Positions 27,518 to 36,667 of a stretch of DNA of 64,000 nt are shown here, in pieces. Within the stretch, counting starts at the first letter, position 1. The number at the start of each line of letters is the position of its first letter. The notes beneath the pieces were generated by a model that worked only from the letters and a program-made list of their open reading frames with translations, was not told the origin of the DNA and did no database searches. The DNA comes from Paenibacillus sp. AN1007 (GTDB lineage: Bacteria; Bacillota; Bacilli; Paenibacillales; Paenibacillaceae). Position numbers and translations under genes: made by a program. The stretch lies in the NCBI RefSeq assembly GCF_040702995.1, contig NZ_CP159992.1, positions 3,745,501 to 3,809,500 on the forward strand, given 5' to 3'.

Positions 27518-27623
27518 TTGATTTTCCCCTCTCACACTAAACTGATCTTTCAACAAATATGCACGGCTCTCTCATTAAATATAAACGGCCGCAGTATTTA
27601 AACAACGGCCTCCCTGTAAGGTT

Positions 27624-29024
27624 TTACTCTTCTTTGGACAGTTTACCTTGAAGCTCCGATGAATCAAACGAAGGATCGGCCGCAATTTTAGTCAGACCTG
27701 CTGCTTTGCTTTTCTCAAGTGCTGCATTATAACGTGTGTTCAGATCCTTGATTACGCCATCCAGATCACCGCCAGTGAATACATAAGCGGAGAAGGCCTC
27801 AGCCCATTTCATGCCTTCAAGCGAGCTCTCTGTAATGACACTTGGATTGGCAGGGAAGATCGCGTCAACTTTTTTCGGCAGGAAACCTTCAATGCCTGGA
27901 ATGCTCGGTTTCTTATCAGAACTGAGTACCGCAGGAATCAGGGAGATACCGTACCCTTTTTCGTAATACTCACCCTGCAGATCGGTACTGTATACATACT
28001 CCATGAATTTCCATGCTGCTTCCTTGTTCTTTGAGTCTGCATTGATGCCGATATAGGAACCACCAATAACTTGCGAAGCCCCTTTAATCGTACCATCCTC
28101 TGTTGGCACAGGAGCTGCACCCCAGTTTTCTTTGGTTGGGAATTGATCTTTGTAAACACCTGGCTCACCGGAGTGATTGATGTACATCCCGATTTTGCCT
28201 TGGGCAAACTGCGCTCTCAATGGATCGATATCCAGGCTCTCCACACCCGGAAGCATACTGCCATCTTGATTCATCTGACGAAGGGCCTCGGCAATCGACT
28301 TGTACATGTTGAAGTCAAATTGACCTGTCTTGTAGTTAAAACCGTCGATACCTTCGTTCGTACTTGCACCAGCAATCGTGTTTGCCGCTCTCCAGAAACC
28401 GCTGCCACTTTTGAATGGGCTGGCAAAGCCATAGATGCCTTCACTTTTACCTACTTCGGTAATTTTCTTCGCGTCTGCTACCATTTCGGCAATGGTTTTA
28501 GGCGGTGAAGCAATGCCTGCTTTTTGGAAAATATCTTTATTGTACACCAGTCTCCAGATCTGGCCTGTGTTCGGAAGGGTATAGACTTTTCCATCAATTG
28601 TATTTTTATTTTCGATCAGGCTGTCCTTGAATGTTTCCTTCATGGCATCACTCATATACCCGTCGATTGGAGCTAGATACCCCTTTTGATAGTACGTTTG
28701 GAAATCGTCGATCTGAAACACATCAGGAGCTTGTTTACTCGCAAAAGCGATATCAACGGCCTGCGGATAATTGTCACCCATGACGGTCATTTCCACTTCA
28801 ATGTTATCTTTGTTAGTCTGGTTGAACTGCTCAATCTTGGATTTCATAAAATCAGCATCGTGCCGATCCGGAGTCCAATAGACCACTTTCGTTTTGCCGT
28901 TACTCTGTTTTCCGCCGCCAGCTGCAGCCCCGCTGCCCGTTGTCGTTCCACTGTCTGTCGAACAACCGGCTACCGTTAATGCAAGCACAGCACTTAGTGC
29001 AGTCATCATCCACTTCTTAACCAT
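27624..29024 (-). CDS. Carbohydrate ABC transporter solute-binding lipoprotein
   Basis: 466-aa extracellular sugar-binding protein (SBP family 1). Signal sequence with lipobox VAGC ends at Cys21, so it is lipid-anchored on the outer face of the membrane. A Gly/Ser/Thr-rich stalk (about 22-40) follows. Characteristic features: VVYWTPDRHDADFMKSKI and FASKQAPDVFQIDDF near residue 105. It is upstream of cupin and heparinase, and downstream of the response regulator that likely controls it. The ligand is probably an oligosaccharide of the type cleaved by the lyase. Confidence 0.93.
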   Translation of the reverse strand: MVKKWMMTALSAVLALTVAGCSTDSGTTTGSGAAAGGGKQSNGKTKVVYWTPDRHDADFMKSKIEQFNQTNKDNIEVEMTVMGDNYPQAVDIAFASKQAPDVFQIDDFQTYYQKGYLAPIDGYMSDAMKETFKDSLIENKNTIDGKVYTLPNTGQIWRLVYNKDIFQKAGIASPPKTIAEMVADAKKITEVGKSEGIYGFASPFKSGSGFWRAANTIAGASTNEGIDGFNYKTGQFDFNMYKSIAEALRQMNQDGSMLPGVESLDIDPLRAQFAQGKIGMYINHSGEPGVYKDQFPTKENWGAAPVPTEDGTIKGASQVIGGSYIGINADSKNKEAAWKFMEYVYSTDLQGEYYEKGYGISLIPAVLSSDKKPSIPGIEGFLPKKVDAIFPANPSVITESSLEGMKWAEAFSAYVFTGGDLDGVIKDLNTRYNAALEKSKAAGLTKIAADPSFDSSELQGKLSKEE

Positions 29025-29153
29025 TGAAATGCCCCCTTATGCTTGTCTGGACAACCTGTTTGGTTCCCCGTTAACGTAATGATAAACGTTCCACTTCTAT
29101 CAAAGTGAGGGACATTCTGACTATGCAAGGTGGGAAAAATGACGATCTCTGTC

Positions 29154-30761
29154 TTATCCGTTCTCGTACATCTGCCGGAAGTGTGTCGGGGTCATACCGC
29201 AGTATTTCTTGAAAAGACCGCTGAAATAGGGCCTGTCCTCATAACCCAGCATCTGGCATATTTCCTGTACCTGCACTCCCGCAACCAGCAGCTCCTTGGC
29301 CTTTTCCATTCTTAACTTTGTAATATATTGAATAAGCGTCATACCCGTCTCCTTCTTGAACGCATTCGCAAAGTAACTTGGACTTAAGTGAACCGACTGG
29401 GCACAAGTCTGCAATGTGAGATTTTCGGACAGATTCATACTGATAAACTCTTGCGATTTGCTGATGGCCTGTTTGACATCAGTAAGCCTTTTCTTATCCA
29501 TAATCTCACAGCCCATACTGCTGAAATGCTTGATGTAATCTCCCCAGCCGTCAAACGTCAACGACCGCATCGCTTCCAGCACGGTCAGATCTGCTTCCAG
29601 ACGAAGCCGTTCTTCTTCCGTGATTTCATCACAGAACGCACGGTAGATCGCAAATGCAAGTCCTGACAACAGACGGATCATCGTCAGCGGCTCGGGTAAA
29701 CCTTTGGCGTTCTGCCAGACTTTCAAAATATCATCGATAATTCGGTGACAAGAACTTTCATTCCCACATTTCAATGCGTAAAATAGCTCCTTTTCCTTTT
29801 CCAATGGATAGACGGGAACCACCGTATCCTGATTTTCCAGCTCTGCATACTGAAAAATGCAGTTCCCTTCACTGTAAAAACGATAGGATATCGCTTTATC
29901 CGCATTGGCATAGGATATCCAGATTTCTTGGGGTCTGCGGGCGATCGTGCCGACTCCAATAGATATGGTCTTTTTGCTGTACTGCTTCACATTGTGACGG
30001 CATTGCTCCATAAGCTCGAATACCTCAATCTGGTCGGATATATTAAATATAGCTGCCAGCCGGTAACGATTTTCACGCAGTACTACGCTTCTCGTATACC
30101 GGTTCAATGTTTCACTGACAATATTCTGAACCGCAAATGGAACGATCTCTGCATCCAGATGCATCGTCGATCCGTAACGTGTATAGCCATCAACCTCAAT
30201 GACCATGACATTGAGGTTGGAAGAATCCAGCTCAACGTCAAGCTCATCCCACCGGCCTTCATTCAGAAACCCACCAATCTCATGCCGAAGCAAACCTAGG
30301 AGATAACTGTGACGTTCATACTCGCTGCTGCTAACCGCTTTCTGTTTCAGCTTTTGAAGCTGCTGCGACTTCGCCTGTTCATTCTCAATAACTTGTCTCA
30401 CTTTCGTTACAGCACCCAAGATTTCTTCAGGGGTAAACGGTTTGAGCAGATAATCGAAGGCTCCGAGTTTGATCGCTTCCTGAGCATATTGAAAATCAGA
30501 GTAGCCGCTAATAAAAATAAACTTGGATCGCAGTCCAACATCCATTGCCCGTTTCATGAGTTCAAGTCCGCTGAGCCGAGGCATTTTGATATCCGTAATG
30601 ACAATGTCTGGATGCTGTTCAACCAGAAGTGACCAGCCTTGCTCTCCATTGTTCGCTGTGCCAACGATTTGAACCTCATGCTCCTCCCAGGGGATGGTGG
30701 AAACGATGCCCTTGACCACAGCCTGAATATCATCCATCACACACATCGTCAGTTGCTTCAT
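29154..30761 (-). CDS. YesN-type response regulator with AraC DNA-binding domain
   Basis: 535-aa response regulator: N-terminal receiver domain with phospho-Asp in DIVITDIKMPRLSG (near residue 55), Lys in YLLKPF near 105, a long middle region, and a C-terminal AraC/XylS double helix-turn-helix (about 430-535) with CAQSVHLSPSYFANAFKKETG and MLGYEDRPYFSGLFKKYCG. It probably activates the adjacent transport/lyase genes on sensing the ligand. It begins 14 bp after the histidine kinase gene ends (HK upstream), forming a YesM-YesN pair. Confidence 0.93.
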   Translation of the reverse strand: MKQLTMCVMDDIQAVVKGIVSTIPWEEHEVQIVGTANNGEQGWSLLVEQHPDIVITDIKMPRLSGLELMKRAMDVGLRSKFIFISGYSDFQYAQEAIKLGAFDYLLKPFTPEEILGAVTKVRQVIENEQAKSQQLQKLKQKAVSSSEYERHSYLLGLLRHEIGGFLNEGRWDELDVELDSSNLNVMVIEVDGYTRYGSTMHLDAEIVPFAVQNIVSETLNRYTRSVVLRENRYRLAAIFNISDQIEVFELMEQCRHNVKQYSKKTISIGVGTIARRPQEIWISYANADKAISYRFYSEGNCIFQYAELENQDTVVPVYPLEKEKELFYALKCGNESSCHRIIDDILKVWQNAKGLPEPLTMIRLLSGLAFAIYRAFCDEITEEERLRLEADLTVLEAMRSLTFDGWGDYIKHFSSMGCEIMDKKRLTDVKQAISKSQEFISMNLSENLTLQTCAQSVHLSPSYFANAFKKETGMTLIQYITKLRMEKAKELLVAGVQVQEICQMLGYEDRPYFSGLFKKYCGMTPTHFRQMYENG

Positions 30762-30775
30762 ACGTACGTCCCCTC

Positions 30776-32521
30776 CTAGCTGATCGGAATGGTGATAACC
30801 ACTGTAGTCCCCACGTTTATTTCACTATGAAACACAAGCGAAGCTTGTTCACCGTACTGCAGATGTAATCGGTCAACCAGATTGGATATGGCATATCCTT
30901 TCCGATGACCCTCTGCTGCTTCTTCTGCATTCATTTTCGCTGCATCCATACCGCACCCATTGTCCGTGACCTCCAAACGAAGTGTATCTTCATGGCGATC
31001 CATTCGAATAAGAATAAGCCCGAGATCTTCCTTATCATTAAAACCATGCAGGATCGAATTTTCCACCAGAGGCTGGAGCAAAATTTTTAAAATTTCGATC
31101 CCCTTGCAGGACGCCTCTGCCTCAATCCGGTATTCAAACAAGTCCTCGTAGCACTGCTGCTGCAGCTGCATATATTGCTCGACATGTTTGATCTCCTGCT
31201 CCACGGTCGTGATGTCTTTCCCATCATTCAAACCAAGTCTGAAGAGAAGGGACAGAGAGACAATCATGGCGCTGACATCCTTCTTCTCTCCACTCTCGCT
31301 CTTCCAGAACATCGTATTTAATGTGTTATACAGAAAATGGGGATCTACCTGAGCTTGAAGCGCCTTAACTTCCAGCCGCCGCTTGTCCTGTTCCGTGTCA
31401 CGTATTTCTTCAAACAAAATCTGAATCTGGTCCAACATCCGGTTAAACCGATGGCCCACGGCACTCACTTCATCGTCATATTTGCTGCGAAACCGCACGT
31501 CCAGGTCATTGTACTCCACCTCAACCATAAGACGGCGCAGCTTGTTCAGCGGTTTCAGAAGCGCAGAAGACAGCAGGTCGGACAACCCGAGCGCAAGTAA
31601 AATACAGAACATCATAATCAGGATGACCAGCCAGCGGATCTTCTTCAGTGGAGATAATAAATCGGACTTGGACTGAACGCTGACCATAACCCAGTCCTCA
31701 TTCATAGTTAGAGCCGAGTAGTTCACCAGCATGTCTTCTCCATGTTCATTGGCATAGGTGAAATCACCCGCACCACGATTCAAGCGCTGTGCAAAGCCAG
31801 ACTCCGTTACAAGACCAAATGTCCACGATCCTGGACGAATGACTTCACCTCCGTTTTTATGGAGCAAAAACAACTGTATCTGGCTGTTCATCAAATCCTG
31901 ATTCAGAATGTCCCTCATCGCGGCTTCCTTCATATTGACAACCATATACACTTCCGAAAAAGTATGATTATCAATGACGATGGGTTTAAGCAGCAGGGAT
32001 AACACATTGCCGCGGGACTGGAACAACGCGCTGGAATGTGAACCAAACCACATCGTGTTCCAGCCAGGCTGCTTTACAACCTCTCCATACTCCTTGTCAA
32101 ATGCGCTGCTTTGATTCGGAAAATCTTTCGTCGAGAAAAAGCTGCCAATGGGTGTCTTCAAATAGGCCGTATCAATTAGCGGCTCTACCAGTTTCAACTG
32201 AGCAAACGCGGTTTGAAGCAGAGATAAATTTTGATAATAACGTTTATCATTGTGATTACGCACATCCTGCATCACCTGTGTGAATGTGTCACTCAGCATG
32301 AACGAATAGGACGAAACGACGATGTGACGCAGATGTTCATCCATGACCTGAACAGACTTGTTCAGAATGCTTTGTTTTAATTCAAGAGCATTCCGTTCTA
32401 TGCTCCTTGCAGCAAATAGATAAGAGCAGATGCCCGTCACACTGATACACAAAACAACGAGAAAAATATAGATAAGCTGTATCCGTTTTTTCAGAGACAT
32501 TTTGTAGAAATATGACATCAT
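30776..32521 (-). CDS. YesM-type sensor histidine kinase
   Basis: 581-aa membrane sensor kinase. One N-terminal TM helix (~residues 15-38), a ~240-residue extracellular sensing region, a second TM helix followed by HAMP, then a His_kinase domain with the H-box DPHFLYNTLNTMFW and an HATPase with N-box NSILHGF and DNGCGMD. The protein starts MMSYFYKMSLKKRIQ at ATG 32521, with AAGGAG 9 bp upstream; the 25 extra N-terminal codons in the open frame are unlikely. It is paired with the AraC-type response regulator and lies among genes for a sugar uptake system. Confidence 0.92.
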   Translation of the reverse strand: MMSYFYKMSLKKRIQLIYIFLVVLCISVTGICSYLFAARSIERNALELKQSILNKSVQVMDEHLRHIVVSSYSFMLSDTFTQVMQDVRNHNDKRYYQNLSLLQTAFAQLKLVEPLIDTAYLKTPIGSFFSTKDFPNQSSAFDKEYGEVVKQPGWNTMWFGSHSSALFQSRGNVLSLLLKPIVIDNHTFSEVYMVVNMKEAAMRDILNQDLMNSQIQLFLLHKNGGEVIRPGSWTFGLVTESGFAQRLNRGAGDFTYANEHGEDMLVNYSALTMNEDWVMVSVQSKSDLLSPLKKIRWLVILIMMFCILLALGLSDLLSSALLKPLNKLRRLMVEVEYNDLDVRFRSKYDDEVSAVGHRFNRMLDQIQILFEEIRDTEQDKRRLEVKALQAQVDPHFLYNTLNTMFWKSESGEKKDVSAMIVSLSLLFRLGLNDGKDITTVEQEIKHVEQYMQLQQQCYEDLFEYRIEAEASCKGIEILKILLQPLVENSILHGFNDKEDLGLILIRMDRHEDTLRLEVTDNGCGMDAAKMNAEEAAEGHRKGYAISNLVDRLHLQYGEQASLVFHSEINVGTTVVITIPIS

Positions 32522-32636
32522 AGGCGGTCGCTCCTTGAACAAGGGCTGGCCCTGTCCGCTGTAATTAAAAAGAGTATAGCACAGCGGAATCTGCACGGAA
32601 TACCGTTCCCCGAAATCTCTTCCTAGCTTTACCGCC

Positions 32637-33519
32637 CTAGCCTTTGACAGCCCCCAGCGTCACCTGCATAAATGATTTATTCGCAAAGATATAGACGACT
32701 AACAGCGGCAAAATGGACAAACAAGCTCCAGCCATCATTAACTGCACCTCGGTCTGCAGCTCCGATGCCGTAGCGCAGGTTGGCCAGACCAACCGGCAGT
32801 GTCTGCAGTTTGGGATTGCTCATCGTGAATACAAAAGGAAGAATATACTCATTCCATGAGTTCTGGAACACACCCAATCCGGCAACAGCCAGGCCCGGAC
32901 GCAGCAGCGGCAGAATAATACGCCAGTAGGTCGTGAAGAAATTACAGCCGTCAATCATCGCAGCCTCATCCAGTTCCCGGGGGATGCTCTTGAAGAAACC
33001 AACCAGAATAAAATAGGTGGCTGCATGGGCACTAATTAATATAATAATGACACCCCACAGTGAATTATTCAGACCCAGCTTGACCATAAGATCAAATTGA
33101 GGTCGGAGTACAACGGCACCAATTGAAATAAACAGCGTGGATGCCATGAGAAGGGTATAAGCTTTTTTGCCTTTAAAATTCACCCGATCCACTGCATAGG
33201 CTGCCATGGAGGATACGAGCAGTGTACCGATCGTTGCTGCGATACTCACAAAGATGCTGTTCATCGTAAAACCGGAAAAATTCGCAGTTTTCCACGCCTG
33301 AGCGTAGTTCGTGAATTGCCATATTTTCGGCCAGATCGTTGCTCCTCCGGTAAGTTCCTGGTTCGTTTTGAACGATCCTAACAGCACCAAAATAATCGGG
33401 AACAGAGACAAGAGAGCAATGATCAGGAGAAATATAAAGAGAATGGTACGCTTAGTCCAGCGAGCCCAGCGGAATGAATTCAATTTCGAAACTGCAGGTG
33501 CAAGCACAGTTTGAGTCAT
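32637..33519 (-). pseudogene. Carbohydrate ABC transporter permease (MalG-like), frameshifted near the C-terminus
   Basis: Second permease of the sugar ABC transporter. The uninterrupted frame runs 33519-32677 and ends in an unrelated tail. The EAA loop (DEAAMIDGCNFFTTYW...LPLLRPG) is intact. After ...VGLANLRY the family sequence continues in another frame: ASELQTEVQLMMAGACLSIL up to KSFMQVTLGAVKG and a TAG at 32637-32639. Removing one G of the GG at 32768-32769 restores a 293-aa protein, so the last ~45 residues, including the final TM helix, are shifted. Start ATG 33519 follows AGGAGG 8 bp upstream. A sequencing error or a real mutation could each explain it. Confidence 0.8.
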
Positions 33520-33547
33520 CTTGGTTTCCTCCTGTTCGTAATTAGTA

Positions 33548-34438
33548 TTAGTAAACATCATTAAGCTTTTTGGAAATCTGGAAGTAAATGAGCGTCACTG
33601 CCCCTACAATGAGAGCTGTCGTGAAGCCGACTGCACTTCCGTAGCCGAGCTGCTGCAGAGACTGTGTATCGGCTGAAACAGGGAACAGCAGTTTGAACAG
33701 ATACAAATACATGACCTCTGTTTTGCCATAAGGTCCGCCCTCAGTCAATACCATAATGCTCTCATATCCTTTAAGTGCCGTGGTGATGGCGAGCATAATA
33801 ATCATCTGCATCACCGGTCCGAGCAGCGGAATCGTTACATTACGCAGTTTCTGGAACTCGCTCGCTCCATCCAGCGATGCTGCCTCGTACAGTTCCTCCG
33901 GAATGCTCTGCAGACCCGCAATGAACAACAACATATAGTTCCCCACAGCACCCCAGATGGCAATAATGATCGTTGTGAGCATCGCGTGATTCGCATCAAG
34001 CCAGCCAATCGGCGCGGAAATGATGTGATACTTGAGCAGCAGCTGGTTCAGGATACCGTTATATGAATTGAAAATGATGAAAAAGACAATCGCCATAACA
34101 GATGCACTAAAAATCGTTGGAAGATAAAAAACAGCTCTGAACAAGGAGCGTCCACGCCATTTGCGATTCAGAATAATGGCCAGAATCAGGGACAGCGGAA
34201 TCGTGATGACGAGTTTACCCAGTGCGTATACACCAGTATTTTTGACAGAATCCCAAAATTGTCCGTCACGGATTACCCGTCCAAAGTTATCAAGCCCAAT
34301 AAATACCGGTTTGCCGATGCCTTGATAATCATAGAACATGTAGCGCAGCGCCCATAACAACGGATAGATTCCGAATACCAGTGTGAGAAAGAGACTCGGG
34401 ATGATGAAGATGTAGGCGTTCAGTTTGGATGGTTTCAT
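33548..34438 (-). CDS. Carbohydrate ABC transporter permease (MalF-like)
   Basis: 296-aa inner-membrane permease with six predicted TM helices and the EAA motif EAASLDGASEFQKLRNVTIPLLGP (about residues 185-208) that docks the ATPase. The N-terminal SKLNAYIFIIPSLFLTLVF is the first TM helix. It lies upstream of the second permease (29 bp gap). There is no ATP-binding subunit in the window, so the shared MsmX-type ATPase used by many Firmicute sugar transporters is presumed. Together with the lipoprotein it should import the oligosaccharide cleaved by the heparinase-type lyase. Confidence 0.93.
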   Translation of the reverse strand: MKPSKLNAYIFIIPSLFLTLVFGIYPLLWALRYMFYDYQGIGKPVFIGLDNFGRVIRDGQFWDSVKNTGVYALGKLVITIPLSLILAIILNRKWRGRSLFRAVFYLPTIFSASVMAIVFFIIFNSYNGILNQLLLKYHIISAPIGWLDANHAMLTTIIIAIWGAVGNYMLLFIAGLQSIPEELYEAASLDGASEFQKLRNVTIPLLGPVMQMIIMLAITTALKGYESIMVLTEGGPYGKTEVMYLYLFKLLFPVSADTQSLQQLGYGSAVGFTTALIVGAVTLIYFQISKKLNDVY

Positions 34439-34549
34439 CAGAATCAGACCCCCTATAGCTTTTGAATGAAAGTATAGAGGGATTTACATCACATGCGGGA
34501 TAGGGAAATCAACTTTCTAAAGGGGAGGATGTGACTGCGTGAGCAGAGC

Positions 34550-34588
34550 AAAAAAAACCGCACAGGTGCGAAAAACACCCATGCAGGT
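34550..34588 (-). terminator. Intrinsic terminator downstream of HAD hydrolase
   Basis: Minus-strand imperfect stem ACCTGCATGGGTG / CGCACCTGTGCGGT (one bulge, one G-U pair) with a TTTTT loop, followed by seven T (A-run at plus 34550-34557). Confidence 0.7.
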
Positions 34589-34634
34589 TTATGATAAAGG
34601 GATACTATATCCAGGTTTAAGCCGAGTTAACAAC

Positions 34635-35321
34635 TTATTCTGCTTCTTCATACAGGCGGAGCAGGTCGGTGAAATCCGAGATCAGCGCATCGGATCCGGC
34701 AAGTTCTTCATCACGGCCAAATCCTGCATAAGCACAACCGATAACGGTCTGGTTGTTCATTTTACCTGCTTCGACGTCGGACGAACGATCGCCTACCATC
34801 CAGGCATCCTGAATCCGGTGTTTCTGCAGCAGAATCTGTACCAAATCAATTTTGGAAGGTGTCTTGTACTGACCCGCACTATACACTCCTTCAAACAGCG
34901 GCATGATTTCATGTGCGAATGCTACGCCTTTGACATAATCCTCAAGACCGTTGCTGGCAACAAACAGGCGGATACCTTGGGCTTTCAGCGCTGTCAGCGT
35001 TTCCTTCACGCCAGGATACAGTTTGGAGTCGCCTCCATCAAGTCCTTCAATCTCCAGTTGGAGCAGCAGTTCGTCTGCCCGACGGTGAGCCGCTTCGGAT
35101 GCCTCAGGCATAACCACTTTCCAGATATCCTCAAGCAGCATACCCAGACTTCCCAGCATCCGCTCTTCCGGCGGCGTTTCTCCTTCAAAATGTCCCTCGG
35201 CACGCAGTGTATCAAACAGCTGCTGATAGGCAGGCAGAAGCAGGGTTTCTGTCTGGAACAGCGTACCATCCATGTCAAAAATCATCGCTTCCGGTTTACG
35301 TAAACCGTTATTTGTCGTCAT
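34635..35321 (-). CDS. HAD family phosphatase
   Basis: 228-aa HAD superfamily hydrolase, subfamily IA (phosphoglycolate phosphatase-like). Motif I is IFDMDGTLFQTE (nucleophile Asp), motif II SNGLE, motif III Lys in KTPSK, motif IV MVGDRSSDVEAG. A helical cap lies between motifs I and II. It likely dephosphorylates a small sugar phosphate or related metabolite; the substrate is unknown. It follows the oxidoreductase gene after 30 bp with the same orientation and AAAGGAAG upstream of ATG 35321, so the two form a transcription unit that ends at the terminator near 34570. Confidence 0.88.
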   Translation of the reverse strand: MTTNNGLRKPEAMIFDMDGTLFQTETLLLPAYQQLFDTLRAEGHFEGETPPEERMLGSLGMLLEDIWKVVMPEASEAAHRRADELLLQLEIEGLDGGDSKLYPGVKETLTALKAQGIRLFVASNGLEDYVKGVAFAHEIMPLFEGVYSAGQYKTPSKIDLVQILLQKHRIQDAWMVGDRSSDVEAGKMNNQTVIGCAYAGFGRDEELAGSDALISDFTDLLRLYEEAE

Positions 35322-35351
35322 ATTTAAACTTCCTTTCTGAGTGAGATTCGT

Positions 35352-36320
35352 CTAGTGGCTGCCCCGAAGTGCTTCGAGTACTTGTTGTGCCTCATACCCG
35401 TCATGGAATGTATATATTCTGCCAGGCTTACCTTGAATCCGTGCAATCACATGTTTGAGAACAGGCAGCTCGCTGGATGAGTCCAGTACTTCCACTGGAG
35501 ACAGCGGTTGTCCGATGGGTCCGCTCAACAGTTCCTCCCAGTTTTCCAGTGCAATGGTGCCTTCGGTTCCATACACAACCATGGATACGCGCTCCTCACC
35601 GGCAAAATGAGAGATTCCCTGTACATGAACGCGGGTTCCATCCTGTACTTCAAGCACAGCTTGTACTTCCTGTTCGCATGAATCCGGCTTATCGTCCGGA
35701 TAAGTTACTTGAGCGTTCAGCAGGCTCAGCCGTCCGAATACCGTCTGGATCATATGAATCCAGTGAATGCCCACCTCTAAAATAAAGCCACCTTGATCGC
35801 GACTCATAATCCAGTCATTCTGCTGCCATGAGCGCGGCCACTGCGGGAATTGCAGAATCAGGTCCATTTTTCGAATGTCACCCACTGCATGTTGATTAAC
35901 CATCTCCTGCAGCTTCAACACAGCAGGCTCATGCGGCATCGAAAAATGAACAGCATGAACAACACCAGCCTGTTCTGCGGCTTCCACCATCCTGCGCGCT
36001 TCGTCCAGACTGTTTGCCAGCGGCTTTTCACAGAATACATGAATACGGCGTTTAAGCACCTCCATCACGACCGGATAATGATACTTGGGCGGCACGGCAA
36101 TGTACACGAGGTCAATCTGCTGCTCATTCAGCAGCTCTTGGTAAGTACGATATGTTTTCACTGATGGATGGGATGCGGCAAAATCCTGTAAACCCTGCTC
36201 ATTCGCATCACACACCGCCGTAATTTCCACAGGCGTGTCCATCGGTGTATTCTCCACTTGATCAATCATATGTAAACCCATCTTGCCCAGGCCGATCACA
36301 GCCATTTTCAATACTTTCAT
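35352..36320 (-). CDS. Gfo/Idh/MocA family oxidoreductase
   Basis: 322-aa NAD(P)-dependent dehydrogenase. Rossmann fold glycine motif is VIGLGKMGLHM at the N-terminus; the catalytic lysine motif CEKPLANSLDEARRMVEAAE lies near residue 95; the catalytic region EVGIHWIHMI has the conserved His. Family members oxidise or reduce sugars and inositols. In this locus it may act on a product of uronate breakdown, but separate regulation is equally possible. ATG at 36320 has GGAGGGAAGGG upstream. It is divergent from the ThDP-enzyme cluster. Confidence 0.9.
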   Translation of the reverse strand: MKVLKMAVIGLGKMGLHMIDQVENTPMDTPVEITAVCDANEQGLQDFAASHPSVKTYRTYQELLNEQQIDLVYIAVPPKYHYPVVMEVLKRRIHVFCEKPLANSLDEARRMVEAAEQAGVVHAVHFSMPHEPAVLKLQEMVNQHAVGDIRKMDLILQFPQWPRSWQQNDWIMSRDQGGFILEVGIHWIHMIQTVFGRLSLLNAQVTYPDDKPDSCEQEVQAVLEVQDGTRVHVQGISHFAGEERVSMVVYGTEGTIALENWEELLSGPIGQPLSPVEVLDSSSELPVLKHVIARIQGKPGRIYTFHDGYEAQQVLEALRGSH

Positions 36321-36667
36321 ACCCTTCCCTCCAATTCAACTTTCAGTATAGCAGAAATTCCGGGTTAGTTACGCTGTCTGTTTATCACATCATTTCATTA
36401 TTGCATCATTGCGTTAATATATGTAGGTAATTAGTTGCATCATTTATTTCTATTTTATGAAATCGGATTCATAAAATTTGAAATGTTCACAACTTAAGCC
36501 GCAGGAAGTTTGGATCAGGAAAAACGTTGACAAAAAACCACAAAAAAAGATACGATTCCTAATGCAAAGGAATTCTTCCTTTTACAACCTTAGACAAATA
36601 CTCGCATGTACGATTGCACAAGCCGCCTGGTTCTAAAAACCTATTACTTGAAGCGAGGTGTCCACGC
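36321..36667. promoter_or_regulatory. Complex regulatory region upstream of the ThDP/KAS III cluster
   Basis: 347 bp without a gene. It contains: direct repeats TTGCATCATT at 36401-36410 and 36435-36444; a perfect 10-6-10 palindrome ATTTTATGAA / TTCATAAAAT at 36452-36477; a plus-strand SigA-like promoter TTGACA (36527-36532), 18-bp spacer, TACGAT (36551-36556); and a 7-3-7 palindrome AAAGGAA / TTCCTTT (36566-36582) at the predicted transcription start. Confidence 0.6.

Noticed and set aside
29025-29153. cre site before the solute-binding protein gene
   Set aside because: Best candidate needs an extra base to align; too weak.
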